Under the pieces are notes generated by a model, which saw only the letters and a list, made by a program, of their open reading frames with translations, had not been told where the DNA came from and did no database searches. DNA of 64,000 nt from Butyrivibrio sp. M55 (GTDB lineage Bacteria; Bacillota; Clostridia; Lachnospirales; Lachnospiraceae): assembly GCF_900116865.1 (NCBI RefSeq), contig NZ_FPCD01000009.1:62001-126000 (forward strand), written 5' to 3'. Position numbers and translations under genes: made by a program. This document shows positions 41,201 through 50,336 of the stretch, in pieces (positions within the stretch are counted from its first letter, which is position 1; the number at the start of each line of letters is the position of its first letter).

Positions 41201-42605
41201 TTTTGAAGCAACCATGGAACCTGAGGCTGAGCTTAGTGTACCTGAAGAACGTGAAAATAAATTCCGTGAAATAGAAGAGCGCAGAAAGAAACCGCGCGAA
41301 CAGCAGGAACAAGAGATACGTCAGCGTGAACTTGAAGAACAGGCAAGAGCAATGCGTGCAAGAGAAGAACAGGAAGAACTTGCCAGAATTCAGCGCGAAC
41401 AGCAGGATCGTATCAGATTGCAGCGCGCTCAGATCCTTCGCGAACAGGAAGAACGAGCAAGGCTGATCGAGAAAGAAGAACGTGAGCAGGCACTTCGCGA
41501 GCAGGCAGAACGTGAGAGACAGCAGCGTGAGCAGGCTCTCCGTGAAGAACGTGAAAGACAGCTTCGCGAACAGGCAGAGCGCGAGGAACGCGAGAGAATC
41601 ATGCGTGAACGCGAAGAGCGTGAAAGAATGATGCGTGAACGTGAAGAACGCGAAAGAATGCGTCGTGAGCAGGCAGAGCGTGAGGAACGTGAAAGACTTG
41701 CACGTGAGCAGGAAGAACGTGAGCGCCTTGAGCTTGAGAGACAGCGCCGTGAGCAGGCAGAGCGTGAGGAACGCGAGAGACAACAGCGCGAGCAGGCAGA
41801 GCGCGAAGAGCGCGAAAGACAGCAGCGCGAACAGGCAGAACGCGAAGAGCGCGAAAGACAGCAGCGCGAGCAGGCAGAACGTGAAGAGCGCGAGAGACAG
41901 CAGCGCGAGCAGGCAGAGCGTGAAGAGCGCGAGAGACAGCAGCGCGAGCAGGCAGAACGTGAAGAGCGCGAGAGACAGCAGCGCGAGCAGGCAGAGCGTG
42001 AAGAGCGCGAGAGACAGCAGCGCGAGCAGGCAGAACGTGAAGAGCGCGAGAGACAGCAGCGTGAGCAGGCAGAACGTGAAGAACGCGAGAGACAGCAGCG
42101 CGAACAGGCAGAGCGTGAAGAACGCGAGAGACAGCAGCGCGAGCAGGCAGAGCGTGAAGAACGTGAAAGACAGCAGCGCGAGCAAGAAGAACGTGAAGAA
42201 GAACTCAGTGAGGAAGAAGAACTCGAGAGAGAGCGTCGTGAGCAGGAAGAGCGCGAAAGAAAGATCATCGAAGAGGAAGAAAAGTTCTTTGCTGAGGAAA
42301 GAAAACGTCAGGAGCAGGAGGAAGAGGAAGCAAGAGCCCGTCGTGAGCAAGAGCGCATAAAGAGAATTCGCGCACGCGAAGAAAAGAAGAATATCCGCTT
42401 TGTTCCCGAGGGAATGGTTCTTCCGAAAGAAACTGAGGCAGATGCTTCCGATGGCAGAAGTGCTGAGCCCAGAATGAAGATGCCTGAATATAACGGCACA
42501 ATCTCGATAAACAGAAATAATAAAGAGGCTGTTAAAGTAAGTGCTGCCGGCTCAAAGACTGATTTCGACTTTGACTTCAGTTCCGGAGACGATTTTGACA
42601 TTTAA
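38271..42605 (+). CDS. Giant polytopic membrane protein with long Glu/Arg/Gln helical repeat region
   Basis: A 1444-residue protein. Residues about 1-410 contain roughly ten to twelve transmembrane helices with an outside loop after the third or fourth (VGDPIFTGNTSLLDNAIVG), loosely like GT-C glycosyltransferase or polysaccharide membrane proteins; no catalytic motif is certain. An acidic spacer (EEEEEEEESDPENN) and a linker lead to about 950 residues dominated by E, R and Q (about 470-1395). Within it, 13-residue units AEREEQERLEREQ (8 copies, about 635-738) and REQAEREERERQQ (11 copies, about 1160-1302) occur. Thirteen is not a heptad, and the alternating E/R pattern suggests a stiff single alpha-helix. 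The C-terminal ~65 residues (MKMPEYNGTISINRNNKE onward) are a different, less charged tail. GAGGGGAG precedes the ATG. The function is unknown. Confidence 0.85.
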   Translation: MKLRRKIPTLCIWLLFILFNAVMVGCSGYFLGLFPASNRLGFTLIFSTLGIIWTNAVALLAGKVFDSVKLYRYTHKKGFEIFYKVAVACLIIAAFVYRYRTIAVGDPIFTGNTSLLDNAIVGSDSVSYEQDLLSITYSKLLGFFMIFTGNMSETVYVYEAFLACVFIMFTGSAVKLLLGPIASIVYIGYVSFMPAFLKTFADKELNTDRIFYVMFGIEIYVVIRYLKQIYTVECKGPAFMILFFLVGVTVGFMGYVDAGTFVAVFPLLISVLFMAEGSLANGGKSLLVVLGGTLFTFLIMMIQEAGIGHVGVVFSKWMSYYFHEVGAIKPFFIYSENKLAYLITVVIMSAVFAGYLRSKDADNIIPWLFGMIFLFLMQPSLGETRMISQYVVTVYYGFILACVAMLVSQGPKKETDIVEEEEEEEESDPENNYAYKKASEMSGFGNHGDNSLAARNRRATDRREGFMTGELMGEGEIMDRGGAYEKELREKKRREREERARERRERREQLARERGMRLQEEREEREREREQAEREDDQRTQQIDVEEVRERELAEKEAVEERAKELLEQEDDKERREQEELQEEEARELERRDIEERAKILRERAKQGKFRRDMDVAEDEEPEQEDLEQAEREDAEREEQERLEREQAEREEQERLEREQAEREEQERLEREQAEREEQERLEREQAEREEQERLEREQAEREEQERLEREQAEREEQERLEREQAEREEQERLQREQEEREERERILREQEELVRKRREQEEQDRIRREQEEREERERILREQEELERQRREQAEREEQERLQREQEEREEQERLAREQAEREEQERQQREQAERMEQEKLQREQAEREEQERLQREQAVRERILREQEARARMLHERAALARIQREQEAQEEQERLALEQGTREKILRDRKERERLQREQEALERVMREQEESIRRQREQENQEEQARVQREQEARIRLQRARMLREQAERERLLFEATMEPEAELSVPEERENKFREIEERRKKPREQQEQEIRQRELEEQARAMRAREEQEELARIQREQQDRIRLQRAQILREQEERARLIEKEEREQALREQAERERQQREQALREERERQLREQAEREERERIMREREERERMMREREERERMRREQAEREERERLAREQEERERLELERQRREQAEREERERQQREQAEREERERQQREQAEREERERQQREQAEREERERQQREQAEREERERQQREQAEREERERQQREQAEREERERQQREQAEREERERQQREQAEREERERQQREQAEREERERQQREQAEREERERQQREQEEREEELSEEEELERERREQEERERKIIEEEEKFFAEERKRQEQEEEEARARREQERIKRIRAREEKKNIRFVPEGMVLPKETEADASDGRSAEPRMKMPEYNGTISINRNNKEAVKVSAAGSKTDFDFDFSSGDDFDI
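40173..40484 (+). repeat. 39-bp tandem repeats, block 1 (8 copies)
   Basis: Eight 39-bp units encode AEREEQERLEREQ. Copies 2, 3 and 5 are identical to one another, and copy 1 equals copy 7; the rest differ at silent positions. The length is a multiple of three, so unit gain or loss keeps the frame. Confidence 0.9.
41748..42176 (+). repeat. 39-bp tandem repeats, block 2 (11 copies, with 78-bp higher order)
   Basis: Eleven 39-bp units encode REQAEREERERQQ. Copies 4, 6 and 8 are identical and carry GAACGT; copies 5 and 7 are identical and carry GAGCGT. This alternating pattern means a 78-bp dimer was duplicated recently. The flanking copies show more silent changes. Confidence 0.9.
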
Positions 42606-42618
42606 GGAAGGCTGATTG

Positions 42619-45549
42619 ATGAACATAGAAAATTTATCCGCATATGAGACCGTCGAAAAGAGACATATTGACGATCTAAACTCAGATAGTTATTTGATGA
42701 GACACAAGAAGACCGGGGCGAGAGTTGCCATTCTTTCAAATGATGAAGAGAATAAGGTATTTGCCATAGGCTTTAGAACTCCGCCCAAGGATTCCACCGG
42801 TGTTGCTCATATCATTGAGCACACGGTGCTTTGTGGATCTGAGAAATATCCTATAAAAGACCCGTTTTTGGAACTTGCAAAAGGGTCACTTAATACTTTT
42901 TTGAATGCAATGACATTCCCGGATAAGACCGTTTATCCCGTTGCAAGCTGCAATGATGCTGATTTCCAGAATCTGATGGATGTATATCTGGATGCGGTTT
43001 TTTATCCCAATATCTACAAGACAGATAAAATATTCAGCCAGGAAGGCTGGCATTATGAAATGGAAAATGACGACTCCGAGCTTACAATAAACGGAGTCGT
43101 TTACAATGAGATGAAGGGAGCATTTTCATCTGCGGATGATGTGCTTTCAAGAGAAATTCAGAATTCTCTTTATCCCGACATTACATACGGAATGGAGTCG
43201 GGAGGTGATCCGGATGATATCCCGTCTCTTACTTATGAAGATTATCTTGATTTTCACAGAAAATATTATCATCCCTCAAACAGCTATATTTACCTGTACG
43301 GAAATATGGATGTAGCGGAGAAACTTGATTATATCGACAAGAATTATCTTTCAAGATTTGACAGTCTTGATGTTGATTCCAAGATAGAAAGACAGGAAGC
43401 GTTTAAAGAGCCTAAGGAGATAGTTAAGCCTTATTCGATCCTTTCCGAAGAGAAAATCGATAAGAACACTTATCTTTCATACAATTGCAGTGTGGGCTCT
43501 ACTCTCGATAAAAAGCTATATATTGCTTTTGATATTTTGGATTATGCGCTTTGTTCCGCGCCCGGAGCTCCGATCAAGAAGGCTCTTATAGAAAAAGGAA
43601 TCGGACAGGACGTTTACAGCGAATACGACAATGGAATACAGCAGCCTGTTTTTTCCATTATCGCAAAGAATGCCGATGCATCTCAGAAAGACGAATTTGT
43701 AGAGATTATCAGATCTGTGCTTAAAGAGCAGGTGACAAACGGAATTGATAAGAAGGCTCTTTTGGCAGGACTTAATTATGATGAGTTCAAGTACAGAGAG
43801 GCTGATTTCGGAAGATATCCTAAGGGATTGTTATACGGGCTTCAGGTTTTTGACAGCTGGCTCTATGATGACAACAGACCTTGGATAAACGTTGAAGCAA
43901 ATGCCACATTTGCTGAGCTTAAGAAGGAAGTTCAGGGAAGATACTTCGAGGAACTTATCGAGAAATATCTTTTGGATAATCCGCACAGGACTATTCTTAT
44001 GCTTGAGCCCGTTCCGGGACTTACGGATAAGAAGGATGAGGAGCTTAAAAAGAAGCTTGCCGATTACAAGGCTTCTCTTTCAAAGGATGAGATTTCTGAG
44101 ATCGTGAAGTATACAGCGGATCTAAAGGAGTATCAGGATGCTCCGGATTTACCCGAAGATCTTGAAAAGATACCGGTTCTTGAACTTAAAGATCTTAAGA
44201 AAGAATCTGATAAATTTATTTATGAGAAAAAAGAAGAGAACGGAGTCGATATCCTTTTCCATAATATATTTACTAACGGAATTGTTTATCTGACCTTTGT
44301 TTTTGACTTAAAAAATCTTGACGCGAAGCTTATTCCATATGTTTCCGTGCTTAAAAAAGTAATTGGAATGATGGATACCGAGAATTACAGTTACGGTGAT
44401 CTTTTTAATGAGATCAATATCAAAACGGGCGGTATTACAGGATCCATCAGCACATACACGAATGCGGATGACGTTTCTGAGTTTAAGACAACTCTTGAAA
44501 TAAGTGTAAAAGTTTTGCATGAGAACCTGCATTACGCATTTGAGCTTGTAAAAGAGATTCTTACTAAGACAAAGCTCGATGACGTTAAGAGACTTAAGGA
44601 GATTTTTGGCGAGCAGTACGCAAGACTTCAGTCGGATCTTGCAGCTGCCGGACATCAGACAAGTGCTGTAAGAGCAATGTCTTATGTTTCACCCGCTGCG
44701 GCTGTTTCTGACAGAACCGGCGGAATTGGATATTTAAGGCATCTCGAGGGACTTCTTTCAGAGATTGAAACTCCCGATGGAGCAAAAGAGATATCCGATA
44801 AGCTTAAAGATCTTTGCAAGGTTATATTCAGGGCAGAAAACCTTTTGGTTGACGTAACCTGCACGGATAAAGAGTATGCGGGAATTGCCGAAGAAAGTAA
44901 GTTATTTGCCGATTCTCTTTTCACAGATGACTATGAAAAGGTTAAGTTCGAGATTGAGACATGCAGAAGAAATGAGGCGTTCAAGACGGCCGGACAGGTT
45001 CAGTACGTGTGCCGTGCCGGAAACTTTGCATCCAAGGGACTTAAGTACAACGGAGCTCTTCGTGTTCTCAAGGTTATGATGGGATATGATTATCTTTGGA
45101 AGAATATAAGAGTGCTCGGCGGAGCGTACGGATGTATGAGCAGCTATGCAAAGAATGGTGATTCTGCGTTTGTAACATACAGAGATCCGAATCTTAAGAA
45201 CAGTATCGATGTTTTTGAGAAGGCATCAGAATATCTGAAAAACTTCGATGAGGATGAGAAGGTTATCCTTAAATACATTATCGGAGCCATTTCTGATCTC
45301 GATACGCCTAAGACTCCCGCAGCAAAGGGAACTTACGGACTTTCGGCATATCTCTGCAATGCCAAGATGGAGAATATCCAGCGTAACAGAGATGAGCTTC
45401 TTGGAACGACGAAGGAGACGATAAGAGGACTCAGTAAGTATGTGGACGCATTTATGGAAGATAAGTGCCTTTGCGTAATAGGAAGTTCGGATAAGATTGA
45501 TTCGGAAAAAGATCTGTTCGATAATATTGAGCAACTTGTAAATAAGTGA
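42619..45549 (+). CDS. M16C-family zinc metallopeptidase (presequence-protease/insulinase-like)
   Basis: A 976-residue protein. The inverted zinc motif HxxEH appears as HIIEHTVLCGSEKYPIKDPF (about residues 57-76), with the distal Glu in a later helix, followed by NTFLNAMTFPDKTVYPVAS. This matches the M16C (PreP/CYM1) branch in which a single chain forms both halves of the peptide-degrading chamber. Without a signal peptide it should be cytoplasmic and degrade peptides. The ATG at 42619 has AAGGAAG at 8 bp; a TTG at 42616 is a less likely start. It begins 13 bp after the giant repeat protein. Confidence 0.93.
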   Translation: MNIENLSAYETVEKRHIDDLNSDSYLMRHKKTGARVAILSNDEENKVFAIGFRTPPKDSTGVAHIIEHTVLCGSEKYPIKDPFLELAKGSLNTFLNAMTFPDKTVYPVASCNDADFQNLMDVYLDAVFYPNIYKTDKIFSQEGWHYEMENDDSELTINGVVYNEMKGAFSSADDVLSREIQNSLYPDITYGMESGGDPDDIPSLTYEDYLDFHRKYYHPSNSYIYLYGNMDVAEKLDYIDKNYLSRFDSLDVDSKIERQEAFKEPKEIVKPYSILSEEKIDKNTYLSYNCSVGSTLDKKLYIAFDILDYALCSAPGAPIKKALIEKGIGQDVYSEYDNGIQQPVFSIIAKNADASQKDEFVEIIRSVLKEQVTNGIDKKALLAGLNYDEFKYREADFGRYPKGLLYGLQVFDSWLYDDNRPWINVEANATFAELKKEVQGRYFEELIEKYLLDNPHRTILMLEPVPGLTDKKDEELKKKLADYKASLSKDEISEIVKYTADLKEYQDAPDLPEDLEKIPVLELKDLKKESDKFIYEKKEENGVDILFHNIFTNGIVYLTFVFDLKNLDAKLIPYVSVLKKVIGMMDTENYSYGDLFNEINIKTGGITGSISTYTNADDVSEFKTTLEISVKVLHENLHYAFELVKEILTKTKLDDVKRLKEIFGEQYARLQSDLAAAGHQTSAVRAMSYVSPAAAVSDRTGGIGYLRHLEGLLSEIETPDGAKEISDKLKDLCKVIFRAENLLVDVTCTDKEYAGIAEESKLFADSLFTDDYEKVKFEIETCRRNEAFKTAGQVQYVCRAGNFASKGLKYNGALRVLKVMMGYDYLWKNIRVLGGAYGCMSSYAKNGDSAFVTYRDPNLKNSIDVFEKASEYLKNFDEDEKVILKYIIGAISDLDTPKTPAAKGTYGLSAYLCNAKMENIQRNRDELLGTTKETIRGLSKYVDAFMEDKCLCVIGSSDKIDSEKDLFDNIEQLVNK

Positions 45550-45567
45550 TTTTGTGCTTATGCACAC

Positions 45568-46611
45568 ATGGGTAAAAATATGAGAAAAAGATTTATTGAA
45601 AAGAAAGTATTTGTTATTTTCGCATGTGTGACTTTATTGGTTTTGACATCTGTGGGATGCGGAAGTTCTTCGGACAGCTCGTCGGGCTCATCAAAGTTGC
45701 ATTCGCCCGGTCCGGTAAGCCCAAAAGCTTCCGGCAGTACTGAGTTTTTTACAAAAAATGCAGCTGTTGATGAAAATGCCGATGCGGCGGCTTTTGAAGT
45801 AGAGGAGAGCGCGGAGGCAAGCGGTGAAACAGCGCAGGAAAATCCCGAGGCTGTGGTCGATACATCGAGGAAACTTATCACAACGATGAATATCGGTGCC
45901 GAAACTGATAATTTTGACGAGGCGCTCAAGGCGGTAGAATCGAAAGTGGGTGAGCTTGGCGGATATATCGAGTCAAGCGATATCTACAACGGAAGCTCCT
46001 ACGACAAGAACTACAATGATTCGAAAAGAAATGCCAATTTTGTTATAAGAGTTCCCGCGGATAAACTTGGAAGTTTTGTAGACAGTCTGGGTGATGCGTA
46101 TAATATCACAAGCAAATCGACAAACGTTGAAGATGTAACACTTCAGTATGTCGATCTTGAGAGCAAGAAGAAAGCTCTTTTGACCGAGGAAGAAAGTCTG
46201 CTTAAGATACTTGAATCCGCTCAGTCGGTGGAAGATATCATCGCTGTTCAGGACAGACTTTCACAGGTAAGATATCAGCTTGAGAACATGGAATCCCAGC
46301 TTCGTACCTTTGACAATCAGGTCGATTACAGTACGGTGAATCTCAGCCTTGAAGAGGTTGCGAAGTATACGCCTGTTGAAGAAAAAGGTGCATTCGCAAG
46401 AATGGGCGAAGGTTTCGTTGAAAGCTTTAAATCTGTGGGACATGGCATAAAGGAATTTATTATCTGGTTCGTGATACACATTCCGCAGCTGCTTTTCCTT
46501 GCGATATTTGTGGCTGTTATCTGGATATGTGTCAAGAAATACAGAGAAAAGAAGCAGGCAAAAACAGTAGTAACTACTGAGAAGAAAACAGAAGGTAAAG
46601 ATGGAGAATAA
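45568..46611 (+). CDS. DUF4349-domain lipoprotein
   Basis: A 347-residue exported lipoprotein: signal segment with lipobox-like TSVGC (Cys31), a Ser/Ala/Glu-rich spacer, then the DUF4349 domain (about 95-305) with RKLITTMNIGAETDNFDEAL, RVPADKLGSFVDSLG and the coiled coil DLESKKKALLTEEESLL. A transmembrane helix (about 300-320) and a basic cytoplasmic tail end it. DUF4349 proteins are envelope proteins of unknown role. The start lacks a clear binding site; ATG 45580 (MRKRF) is an alternative. Its end overlaps the start of era by 11 bp. Confidence 0.83.
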   Translation: MGKNMRKRFIEKKVFVIFACVTLLVLTSVGCGSSSDSSSGSSKLHSPGPVSPKASGSTEFFTKNAAVDENADAAAFEVEESAEASGETAQENPEAVVDTSRKLITTMNIGAETDNFDEALKAVESKVGELGGYIESSDIYNGSSYDKNYNDSKRNANFVIRVPADKLGSFVDSLGDAYNITSKSTNVEDVTLQYVDLESKKKALLTEEESLLKILESAQSVEDIIAVQDRLSQVRYQLENMESQLRTFDNQVDYSTVNLSLEEVAKYTPVEEKGAFARMGEGFVESFKSVGHGIKEFIIWFVIHIPQLLFLAIFVAVIWICVKKYREKKQAKTVVTTEKKTEGKDGE

Positions 46612-47509
46612 TTTTAAAACCGGGTATATAGCGCTTATCGGACGTCCGAATGTCGGAAAGTCAACGCTCATGAACCAGATGATCGGGCAGAAGATCGCAA
46701 TAACTTCATGTAAGCCCCAGACTACCAGAAACAAGATAATGACTGTTTTTACGGATGAACAGTGTCAGATGATCTTTCTGGATACACCGGGTATTCATGA
46801 GACCAAAAATAAACTTGGGGAATATATGACCAAGGTTGCAAAGAGCACTCTTGAAGAAGTTGATGTGGTCTTGTGGCTTGTTGAGCCGAGTACCTTTATC
46901 GGTGCCGGTGAGAAGGGCATTATCGAGGAACTTAAGAAGTGCAGAAAACCGGTCATACTCGTTATAAATAAGATTGATACGGTTGAAAAAGACAGCCTTT
47001 CAAAATTTGAAGACGCGTATAAGAGTCAGATGGATTTTGCCAAGATTGTTCATACCGCGGCACTTCGCAGAATAAATGTCGATGAGGTTATGAATGCGAT
47101 AAAAGAGTTTCTTCCCGTGGGACCACCTTTTTACGATGAGGATACTCTTACGGATCAGCCTGAAAGACAGATTGTTGCTGAGATTATCAGAGAGAAGGCA
47201 CTCAGGCTTATGAAAGATGAGGTACCTCACGGAATCGCCGTTACGGTTGAGCGAATGAGGGAACGTGAAGACAAAGAACTCATGGATATTGAGGCTACGA
47301 TCATCTGTGAGAGAGATTCACACAAGGGAATAGTTATCGGAAAAGGCGGAGCGATGCTTAAGAAGATCGGATCGACCGCCAGAAGGGATATTGAGGAACT
47401 TGTTGGAATCAAAGTAAATCTTCAGTTGTGGGTCAAAGTCAGAAAAGACTGGAGAGATGATAAGACTCAGCTCAAGAGTTTTGGTTATGATGTCAAAGGC
47501 ATTAACTGA
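46601..47509 (+). CDS. era: GTPase Era
   Basis: A 302-residue Era. GTPase motifs: GRPNVGKSTLMNQ (G1, about 15-27), the switch region with PQTTRNK, DTPG (G3) and NKID (G4, about 124). The C-terminal KH domain contains VIGKGGAMLKKIGSTAR. It binds the 3' end of 16S rRNA and promotes 30S assembly. The start lies inside the end of the DUF4349 gene, where AAGATGGAGAAT serves as its site. recO follows 18 bp downstream, the usual era-recO order. Confidence 0.97.
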   Translation: MENNFKTGYIALIGRPNVGKSTLMNQMIGQKIAITSCKPQTTRNKIMTVFTDEQCQMIFLDTPGIHETKNKLGEYMTKVAKSTLEEVDVVLWLVEPSTFIGAGEKGIIEELKKCRKPVILVINKIDTVEKDSLSKFEDAYKSQMDFAKIVHTAALRRINVDEVMNAIKEFLPVGPPFYDEDTLTDQPERQIVAEIIREKALRLMKDEVPHGIAVTVERMREREDKELMDIEATIICERDSHKGIVIGKGGAMLKKIGSTARRDIEELVGIKVNLQLWVKVRKDWRDDKTQLKSFGYDVKGIN

Positions 47510-47527
47510 GAAAATGGTAACTGTCAT

Positions 47528-48187
47528 ATGGAAGAATTGGTAAATGTAAAAGGCATGGTCATAAAGCATTCTCCCGTCGGAGATTATGACTGGGTGGCAA
47601 CTGTGTTTACGGCTGACAGAGGCAAGATAACTGCTTTTGCCAGAAATGCAAGAAAGCCCGGAAGTAAGCTGGCAGGAAGCGTTGAGCCTTTTTGCTTCGG
47701 AACGTTTAAACTGTTTGCCGGAAGGAATTCCTACACGATCGTCGAAGCGGACATAGAAAATTACTTTGAAGGTTTTAGACAAGATCTGGAAGGTGCCTGC
47801 TATGGCACCTTTTTTCTTGAGATAGCTTCTTTTTATACAAGAGAAAATAATGAGGATAAAGAGCTTTTGAATCTTTTGTATATTTCACTCAGAGCTCTTT
47901 TGAACGAAAAGATCAGGAACAGTCTTGTCAGATGCATCTATGAAATAAAGGCTCTTTGCATAGAAGGAGAGTTTCCCGGAATTCCTACCGGAAGGGAATT
48001 TCTGGACTCCACAGTGTATACGGTCAATTACATAGCGACAAGTCCTCTTAAGAAACTGTACTCATTTGATGTTTCTGAAGAAGTGCTTTCGGAACTTGAG
48101 GAGATTACCGCAGATTACAGGAAAAGGTTCATCGACAAACCTCTCAAAAGCCTTGAAATGCTTGAGACTCTGTATAATGTGCGTTAG
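47528..48187 (+). CDS. recO: DNA repair protein RecO (short form without zinc finger)
   Basis: A 219-residue protein with the N-terminal OB-fold opening VNVKGMVIKHSPVGDYDWVATVFTADRGKI, including the D-R-G motif, and the RecO helical domain. Most Gram-positive RecO proteins are about 240-260 residues with a CxxC...CxxC zinc site in the C-terminal part; here the segment after LCIEGEFPG is short and no cysteine pair is present. Function in the RecFOR pathway, loading RecA on SSB-coated DNA, is inferred from the position after era and from the N-terminal domain. Confidence 0.88.
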   Translation: MEELVNVKGMVIKHSPVGDYDWVATVFTADRGKITAFARNARKPGSKLAGSVEPFCFGTFKLFAGRNSYTIVEADIENYFEGFRQDLEGACYGTFFLEIASFYTRENNEDKELLNLLYISLRALLNEKIRNSLVRCIYEIKALCIEGEFPGIPTGREFLDSTVYTVNYIATSPLKKLYSFDVSEEVLSELEEITADYRKRFIDKPLKSLEMLETLYNVR

Positions 48188-48277
48188 TATTGAAAAAAAA
48201 ATACTATTTGGATATAATATCATTTGTTTGCTAGAAAAACAGTTTAATTTATAGAAAAGGAGGGCATCAGCACAACT

Positions 48278-48898
48278 ATGCAGGTTAATACATTTCGACT
48301 TAATAAAATGAAGAAGATAGCCGTTGTTTTCATGACTGCAACTATTTTCGTTGTGCTCGCAGGATGCGGAGAAGAGAAAAAGGACATTACGTCAATTAAG
48401 ATTGACAGCAAAGGGAACATCACAAGTGTAATCTATGATGATTTTGCCGGAGAGAATTACAGTCAGGAAGAGTTTGAGATTGGTAATTCTGCAAGGGTTG
48501 AAGCATATAACGAAGAGTGCCTTGGTGAGAGAATTACTGTTGAATCAGTTGAGAAAGACGAAGAGACATCAAAGATTAAGGTTGTTATGACATATGACAG
48601 CCCGGACGATTATAAAAAGTTTAATGGTAAAGTTCTTTTTTACGGAACCGTTAAAGAAGCAGAGAAAGCAGGATACACGCTTACAGACAAGCTTGTAGAC
48701 AGTGAAAGAAAAGCACCGGACAAGGATATCTTAAAGAAATATAAGAACAAGCATGTTATCATAACAGAGGACAAGACTACATTTATTGCGCCTTATAAGA
48801 TTGATTACATGTCTGTAGGTGCAAGGTTTAACGGCAAAAAGGAAGCTGATCTGTCGGGTTGCAGTACACAGCTCGTAGAGATACTTCTTTCAAAATAA
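48278..48898 (+). CDS. Lipoprotein, hypothetical
   Basis: A 206-residue lipoprotein. The ATG at 48278 has AAGGAGGG about 13 bp upstream; the next ATG (48308, MKKIAVVF) begins the typical signal sequence, and the lipobox is VLAGC. The mature protein has mixed charged and beta-prone segments ([29 protein letters not shown] start) with no recognised domain. It precedes glyS by 29 bp but is unlikely to be functionally related. Confidence 0.75.
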   Translation: MQVNTFRLNKMKKIAVVFMTATIFVVLAGCGEEKKDITSIKIDSKGNITSVIYDDFAGENYSQEEFEIGNSARVEAYNEECLGERITVESVEKDEETSKIKVVMTYDSPDDYKKFNGKVLFYGTVKEAEKAGYTLTDKLVDSERKAPDKDILKKYKNKHVIITEDKTTFIAPYKIDYMSVGARFNGKKEADLSGCSTQLVEILLSK

Positions 48899-48927
48899 AA
48901 AAATATTCGCAGGAATGGAGACAGACA

Positions 48928-50325
48928 ATGGAAAATAGTGCAAAGACAATGGAAAAAATTATAGCTCTTGCAAAGGGAAGAGGCTTTGTACATCCGGGCA
49001 GTGAGATTTACGGCGGACTTGCAAACACATGGGATTACGGAATTTTAGGTGTTGAGCTTAAGAACAACATTAAGAAAGCTTGGTGGCAGAAGTTTGTTCA
49101 GGAGAGCCCAACCAACGTAGGCGTTGACTGTGCCATTCTTATGAATCCCCAGACATGGGTTGCTTCAGGACACATTGGAAGTTTCTCCGATCCTCTTATG
49201 GATTGTAAGGAGTGTCATGAGCGTTTCAGAGCAGATAAGATCATTGAAGACTATGCTGCAGAGAACGGCATTACACTTGAGTCAAGCGTTGACGGTTGGT
49301 CACAGGAGCAGATGAAGGCGTATATTGAAGAGAACAATATTCCTTGTCCTTCCTGTGGTAAGCATAATTTTACAGATATCAGACAGTTTAACCTTATGTT
49401 CAAGACTTTCCAGGGCGTAACAGAGGATGCCAAGAATACGGTATACCTTCGTCCGGAGACTGCACAGGGTATTTTTGTTAACTTCAAAAATGTTCAGAGA
49501 ACATCACGTAAGAAGATTCCTTTTGGTATCTGCCAGGTTGGTAAGTCATTCAGAAATGAGATCACACCCGGTAACTTCATTTTCCGTGTAAGAGAATTCG
49601 AGCAGATGGAGATGGAGTTCTTCTGTGAGCCTGATACAGACCTTGACTGGTTTGCATATTGGAAACAGTTCTGTATTGATTTCCTTAAGAGCCTTGGCAT
49701 GAAGGAAGAAGAGATGAGAGTAAGGGATCACGATCCTGAAGAGCTTTCATTCTATTCAAAGGCAACAACCGATATCGAGTTCCTCTTCCCGTTCGGATGG
49801 GGCGAGCTTTGGGGAATCGCAGACAGAACAGACTACGATCTTACGCAGCATCAGACTGTATCCGGTGAGGATATGACATATTTCGATGATGAGAAGAGAA
49901 TTAAGTATCTTCCTTTCGTTATCGAGCCTTCACTTGGTGTTGAGAGATTGTTCCTTGCTATGCTCTGCGGAGCATATGATGAAGAGGAGATTGGAGAAGG
50001 CGATGTAAGAACAGTTCTTCATTTCCATCCCGCTCTTGCACCTGTTAAGATCGGTGTGCTTCCTCTTTCAAAGAAGCTTAATGAAGGCGCTGAGAAGATT
50101 TATGCTCAGCTTTCAAAGAAATATAATTGCGAATTCGACGACCGTGGAAATATCGGTAAGAGATATCGCAGACAGGATGAGATCGGAACTCCTTTCTGCA
50201 TCACATATGACTTCGACTCTGAGACAGACGGTAAGGTTACCGTAAGATTCAGAGACAGCATGGAGCAGGAACGTGTTGCTATTGATGAGCTGGAGACTTA
50301 TTTTGCTGACAAGTTTACATTTTAA
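48928..50325 (+). CDS. glyS: Glycyl-tRNA synthetase, single-chain dimeric type
   Basis: A 465-residue class II enzyme of the alpha2 type used by many Gram-positive bacteria. The start ATG 48928 ([11 protein letters not shown]) is chosen for its GGAATGGAG site and because homologues begin here; an upstream extension to 48859 overlaps the previous gene and has no site. Motifs include [13 protein letters not shown], the CKECHER...CPSCG zinc-like cysteines, [16 protein letters not shown], motif 2 [25 protein letters not shown], and motif 3 [11 protein letters not shown]. It charges tRNA-Gly. No T-box leader precedes it. alaS follows 11 bp on. Confidence 0.97.
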   Translation: MENSAKTMEKIIALAKGRGFVHPGSEIYGGLANTWDYGILGVELKNNIKKAWWQKFVQESPTNVGVDCAILMNPQTWVASGHIGSFSDPLMDCKECHERFRADKIIEDYAAENGITLESSVDGWSQEQMKAYIEENNIPCPSCGKHNFTDIRQFNLMFKTFQGVTEDAKNTVYLRPETAQGIFVNFKNVQRTSRKKIPFGICQVGKSFRNEITPGNFIFRVREFEQMEMEFFCEPDTDLDWFAYWKQFCIDFLKSLGMKEEEMRVRDHDPEELSFYSKATTDIEFLFPFGWGELWGIADRTDYDLTQHQTVSGEDMTYFDDEKRIKYLPFVIEPSLGVERLFLAMLCGAYDEEEIGEGDVRTVLHFHPALAPVKIGVLPLSKKLNEGAEKIYAQLSKKYNCEFDDRGNIGKRYRRQDEIGTPFCITYDFDSETDGKVTVRFRDSMEQERVAIDELETYFADKFTF

Positions 50326-50336
50326 GGAGTGATTAG

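Noticed and set aside
40173-42176. CRISPR array
   Set aside because: The 39-bp units are contiguous with no spacers, keep the reading frame, and lie inside a gene.
39700-42501. Long open frames on both strands across the Glu/Arg repeat region
   Set aside because: They are by-products of the repetitive GAG/CGT/CAG codons, which contain no stop in several frames. They lack ribosome sites and give low-complexity Leu/Phe or Ser/Arg strings.
48859-48927. Longer GlyRS start
   Set aside because: It overlaps the preceding lipoprotein gene and lacks a ribosome site; [11 protein letters not shown] at 48928 matches the usual start.
48899-50336. T-box leaders before glyS or alaS
   Set aside because: The gaps are 29 and 11 bp, too short for a T-box.
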